A stretch of 64,000 nt of DNA from Anaerolineaceae bacterium. GTDB taxonomy: Bacteria; Chloroflexota; Anaerolineae; Aggregatilineales; Phototrophicaceae. The first letter of the stretch is position 1; each line of letters opens with the position of its first letter. Of this stretch, positions 61,525 to 64,000 are shown piece after piece. The stretch is taken from the NCBI GenBank assembly GCA_016124855.1, contig WGMX01000027.1, forward strand, positions 124,001 through 188,000. The letters run 5' to 3'. A model generated the notes under the pieces. The model saw nothing but the letters and a program-made list of their open reading frames with translations. It was not told the DNA's origin and did no database searches. A program made the translations under genes and the position numbers.

Positions 61525-61539
61525 GTTTTCATGCTTATG

Positions 61540-63888
61540 TTAGGAATGTGACTGTTCAGCTTGTTCCAAAATTGCAGCAGAGCGCTGTCCACGTTTTTTC
61601 TTGTTCAAATATTCCGCCCAGAAATAGCTGCCAAAAACAACGACAATCGAAGCGATTTGGAAAACAATTCCTTCCCATGTCGGGTAAACACCAAACCATT
61701 CTTCCAGCCAGCGCGGGATAAAGACTGTGCCTACCGGAGAAATCGGCAGCCAACCAACCACTTGTAGGGCGTAAACGGTATTCCCAACCAGACTGACCAA
61801 CACCAGCCCGATCAAGACTCCGGTAACCATCAGTAAGCGTTTATAGGGCAGCCTATTGTGCAGCAGGAAAACAATTACCGCGACTACCAGTACACCGGCC
61901 AATCCGATCAACAATCCCTGCAATACCACGCCATCTCCGGCAGTCAACATCATCGGTTGCAGGAAAAGAGCAGTTTCAAAAGCCTCTCGATATATGCTGG
62001 TGAAGCCCAAGGTAAACAAGCCGAACATACCACCCAGCGCGAGGATACGCGCCTTGCGGTTATGCAGCGCGGCTAGTTGATCCGTCCAATACACTTTGTG
62101 GAAGAACCAATTGGTAATCAGCAGCATCACAGTGGTCGCGATTAGTGATACCCATGCCACTAACTCATTCTGTTGGCTGATGACAGTGGTCATCACACGG
62201 CTAAAAATCCATCCGGTAAAGGCTGCTGCTGCACAGGCCAATACCGCACCGAGCAGCATCATACGTCGCATGGATGAAGTGCCGCGTGACCGAAGGCTGC
62301 CCATCAACGCCACCAAAATCAGGACGGCTTCCAGCCCTTCGCGGAACACAATGATGGCTGTGTTGGTCATGGTTGCGCCGGGGGCAGGCTTGCCCGTTAA
62401 CACAGCTTCTACGTCTGCCAGCGCTGCCGATATGCGATTGACCGCTGCCTCAACCTCTTCGATGCTTGCGCCTTTGGCGACCAACACCGCAAGGCCGGGC
62501 TGTCCCGGTTCACCCTGCCAGAAAAGCATATCGAGCTTAAGCGCGACTTCCGGCGCGAAGCCCAGCAGCTTTTGCCCCATCGTTTGCTGCATTACACCAT
62601 AAGCCGCGACACAGGTTTGCAGAGCTGCTGCATAATCACCCGACTCAACTTGCGCCTTAACCTGTATCAGCACTGCCCGTATCGCGGCGATGTCGCTTTG
62701 GCTGTCCAACGAACGCCATGTCACAGGCAAACGTTCACCGATGGTTTGCAGCACGGCATATATATTTTTTTGTACATCTGCCGGATCAGCAAATTGGATT
62801 AGCTGTGTACTCAAATGATCAAGCTGCGGCGTAACCGGATCATCTCCAGCTAGTGACAATCGACTGTTGATAACCGGCCTAAGCTGCTTGTAGGCGAGTC
62901 TGCCTAGCTGCAGGTAACTAACCGCTTCTTCATACTGCTCGTTATCAATGATCTGTCCATTTTTGACCGCTTTGTCATATTCCAGCGGAACGAGTGTCAG
63001 GTAACGCATCATTTTGCCGGCGGTACGGCTAAGTTCGACATCGGTTAAGGGCGCGGCATTAAAGCCAGATAGTGCGTCATCAATTCGTGTGCGTATGGTT
63101 GTATAGGCGGCTGCATCGCCTGTTTCAACCACGCTGACGAGTTGATCGAAATCGCTTTGCAGAGCCTTGAGCGCGGTTTCGCCTTTATATTCGCCATACG
63201 CAGGCGCGATAATCTTAAAATAACCCGCCGCCAGCCCAATTTGCTCCCCTAATGTAAGTCTCGAATCCGGTGCTAATGACTCATCCGCGACTAAGAGAGT
63301 ATCCTTGAGCCGACCCTGATACGTATCCATCAGTTCGGCTTGGACGATGCTGTAAACATCTTCAGCTTTGCGCTGACCATCAATCAATGCATAGATTTCG
63401 CTGTTGGCGTCAGCTCGAAATGAATTGGTCGAGGCTGAAGGGTGCGGATCGCGCAAGCGCAGCCAATTGTTAGCATTTTTACCGTCACCTTTTTGCAAAG
63501 CGATGAGGGTCATGCTGCTGCCGGCTTGCAGTAATCCTGTCCACAAACGGCTGGAAATCAATGCCAGCCCGACCGTATCATCCGCATTGACCTTATCAGA
63601 AGCGGCTGTGAACCAGCCTTCGAGTTCTCGGGCAAGATCAGGCAAATCGGCTTCGATTTGTGGGCGGAAATCACTCTCAAAACGGGTGTGTGCATTGTTG
63701 AGATGGTCAAGCGCGGTGGTCGTATCGTGGTCAGCGAGCGCCCACTGCGTCCCCAACATCTCGATGCGAATCCCGCTGGCTGCGTCCCAAACATCGGCTG
63801 CCGCTGATACCGGGGCGATCAACAATAACATCGTCAGGCAGAGCAGCGACGCGACCATCAAAAAGCGAGTTTTGCGAGGATTCATCAT
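61540..63888 (-). CDS. FTR1-family iron permease with large extracytoplasmic N-terminal domain
   Basis: 782 residues. Signal peptide (MMNPRKTRFLMVASLLCLTM through about residue 30), then about 470 residues of helical extracytoplasmic domain with internally similar halves (LGEQIGLAAGYFKIIAPAYG, LGRLAYKQLRPVINSRLSLA), then the FTR1 domain with seven helices. The iron motifs are REGLE (in FREGLEAVLILVAL) and REAFE (in YREAFETALFLQ). FTR1/EfeU proteins take up iron; the N-terminal part may be an EfeO-like or cytochrome-partner domain. The C-terminus is Glu/Gln-rich. An ATG one codon later is an equal start candidate. Confidence 0.88.
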   Translation of the reverse strand: MMNPRKTRFLMVASLLCLTMLLLIAPVSAAADVWDAASGIRIEMLGTQWALADHDTTTALDHLNNAHTRFESDFRPQIEADLPDLARELEGWFTAASDKVNADDTVGLALISSRLWTGLLQAGSSMTLIALQKGDGKNANNWLRLRDPHPSASTNSFRADANSEIYALIDGQRKAEDVYSIVQAELMDTYQGRLKDTLLVADESLAPDSRLTLGEQIGLAAGYFKIIAPAYGEYKGETALKALQSDFDQLVSVVETGDAAAYTTIRTRIDDALSGFNAAPLTDVELSRTAGKMMRYLTLVPLEYDKAVKNGQIIDNEQYEEAVSYLQLGRLAYKQLRPVINSRLSLAGDDPVTPQLDHLSTQLIQFADPADVQKNIYAVLQTIGERLPVTWRSLDSQSDIAAIRAVLIQVKAQVESGDYAAALQTCVAAYGVMQQTMGQKLLGFAPEVALKLDMLFWQGEPGQPGLAVLVAKGASIEEVEAAVNRISAALADVEAVLTGKPAPGATMTNTAIIVFREGLEAVLILVALMGSLRSRGTSSMRRMMLLGAVLACAAAAFTGWIFSRVMTTVISQQNELVAWVSLIATTVMLLITNWFFHKVYWTDQLAALHNRKARILALGGMFGLFTLGFTSIYREAFETALFLQPMMLTAGDGVVLQGLLIGLAGVLVVAVIVFLLHNRLPYKRLLMVTGVLIGLVLVSLVGNTVYALQVVGWLPISPVGTVFIPRWLEEWFGVYPTWEGIVFQIASIVVVFGSYFWAEYLNKKKRGQRSAAILEQAEQSHS

Positions 63889-63966
63889 TCCGTCCCGATC
63901 ATACCAACTGATACTATTTTTACTGTATCTGGCCTTTCACGCACCTCTCACCGAGCAGCAGAGTCA

Positions 63967-64000
63967 ATGAGAGAAAATATGTTGAGCAACCCCTCTTTGT
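63967..64000 (+). CDS. possible start of a gene cut by the window end
   Basis: ATG at 63967 opens a frame (MRENMLSNPSL) to the window end. A second ATG at 63979 has GAGA upstream. It would be divergent from the iron permease gene. Too short to judge. Confidence 0.25.
   Translation, partial: MRENMLSNPSL

Overview
The window looks like chromosomal DNA of a free-living member of the Chloroflexota (Anaerolineae-like). The inference rests on gene content: a 1558-residue PAS/GAF sensor kinase, an S41 peptidase with a GNVE motif, heterodimeric ABC exporters, a 16S rRNA A1408-type methyltransferase, YcaQ-like and DinB proteins, FTR1 permease, and many short dispersed palindromes between genes. GC is roughly 50-55% in most genes, with AT-richer patches near 24.4, 33.5-34.3 and 41.5-42.3 kb. 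No rRNA, tRNA, CRISPR array, prophage or intact insertion sequence was seen.

Layout. 0-7.5 kb: a CadD-type metal transporter, a radical SAM protein behind two palindromic operators, a GH2 glycosidase, a 46-residue membrane peptide, and a tandem pair of double-GNAT acetyltransferases. 7.8-13.2 kb: marR-ABC-ABC, a drug-exporter operon with overlapping genes and MarR-like operators, followed by a second marR. 13.2-18 kb: YdeI-like protein, a composite repeat, an S41 peptidase, an ECF sigma/zinc anti-sigma pair. 18-22.3 kb: a Zn/Cd P-type ATPase behind an ArsR-like palindrome, a cupin, a HEAT-repeat protein, SAF and DUF433 genes. 22.4-26.6 kb: a polytopic membrane protein carrying two palindromes in its reading frame, the second copy of the composite repeat, and a nitrilase-family protein without its catalytic cysteine. 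26.8-31.1 kb: small enzymes and a two-component operon with 11-bp phased repeats upstream. 31.2-32.1 kb: an rRNA methyltransferase behind a structured leader with a possible leader peptide. 32.2-40.3 kb: an L,D-transpeptidase and a run of metabolic genes (DapA-like, YcaQ-like, two SDRs, a xylulokinase-like FGGY kinase). 40.3-42.5 kb: an accessory patch with a duplicated SDR tail, two IS3-type transposase remnants and an AT-rich methyltransferase. 42.5-53.1 kb: ankyrin, AraC, DUF1232, esterase, a tandem pair of secreted proteins, Doc toxin-like, lipoprotein, Hsp20, class II aldolase. 53.4-64 kb: the giant sensor kinase next to an MCP-like protein, a VOC protein, a TetR/membrane-methyltransferase divergent pair around a 27-bp operator, and an FTR1 iron permease.

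Themes. The window is rich in stress and drug or metal responses, each with readable control DNA: paired MarR sites, an ArsR-like site, a TetR site, OmpR-type direct repeats and an attenuator-like leader. The most interesting item is the leader of the A1408-type rRNA methyltransferase. Next are the dispersed palindromes, whose stems differ in sequence but stay paired and whose edge (CTAC, often CTACGAAAAT) is conserved, with two copies sitting inside a gene in frame.
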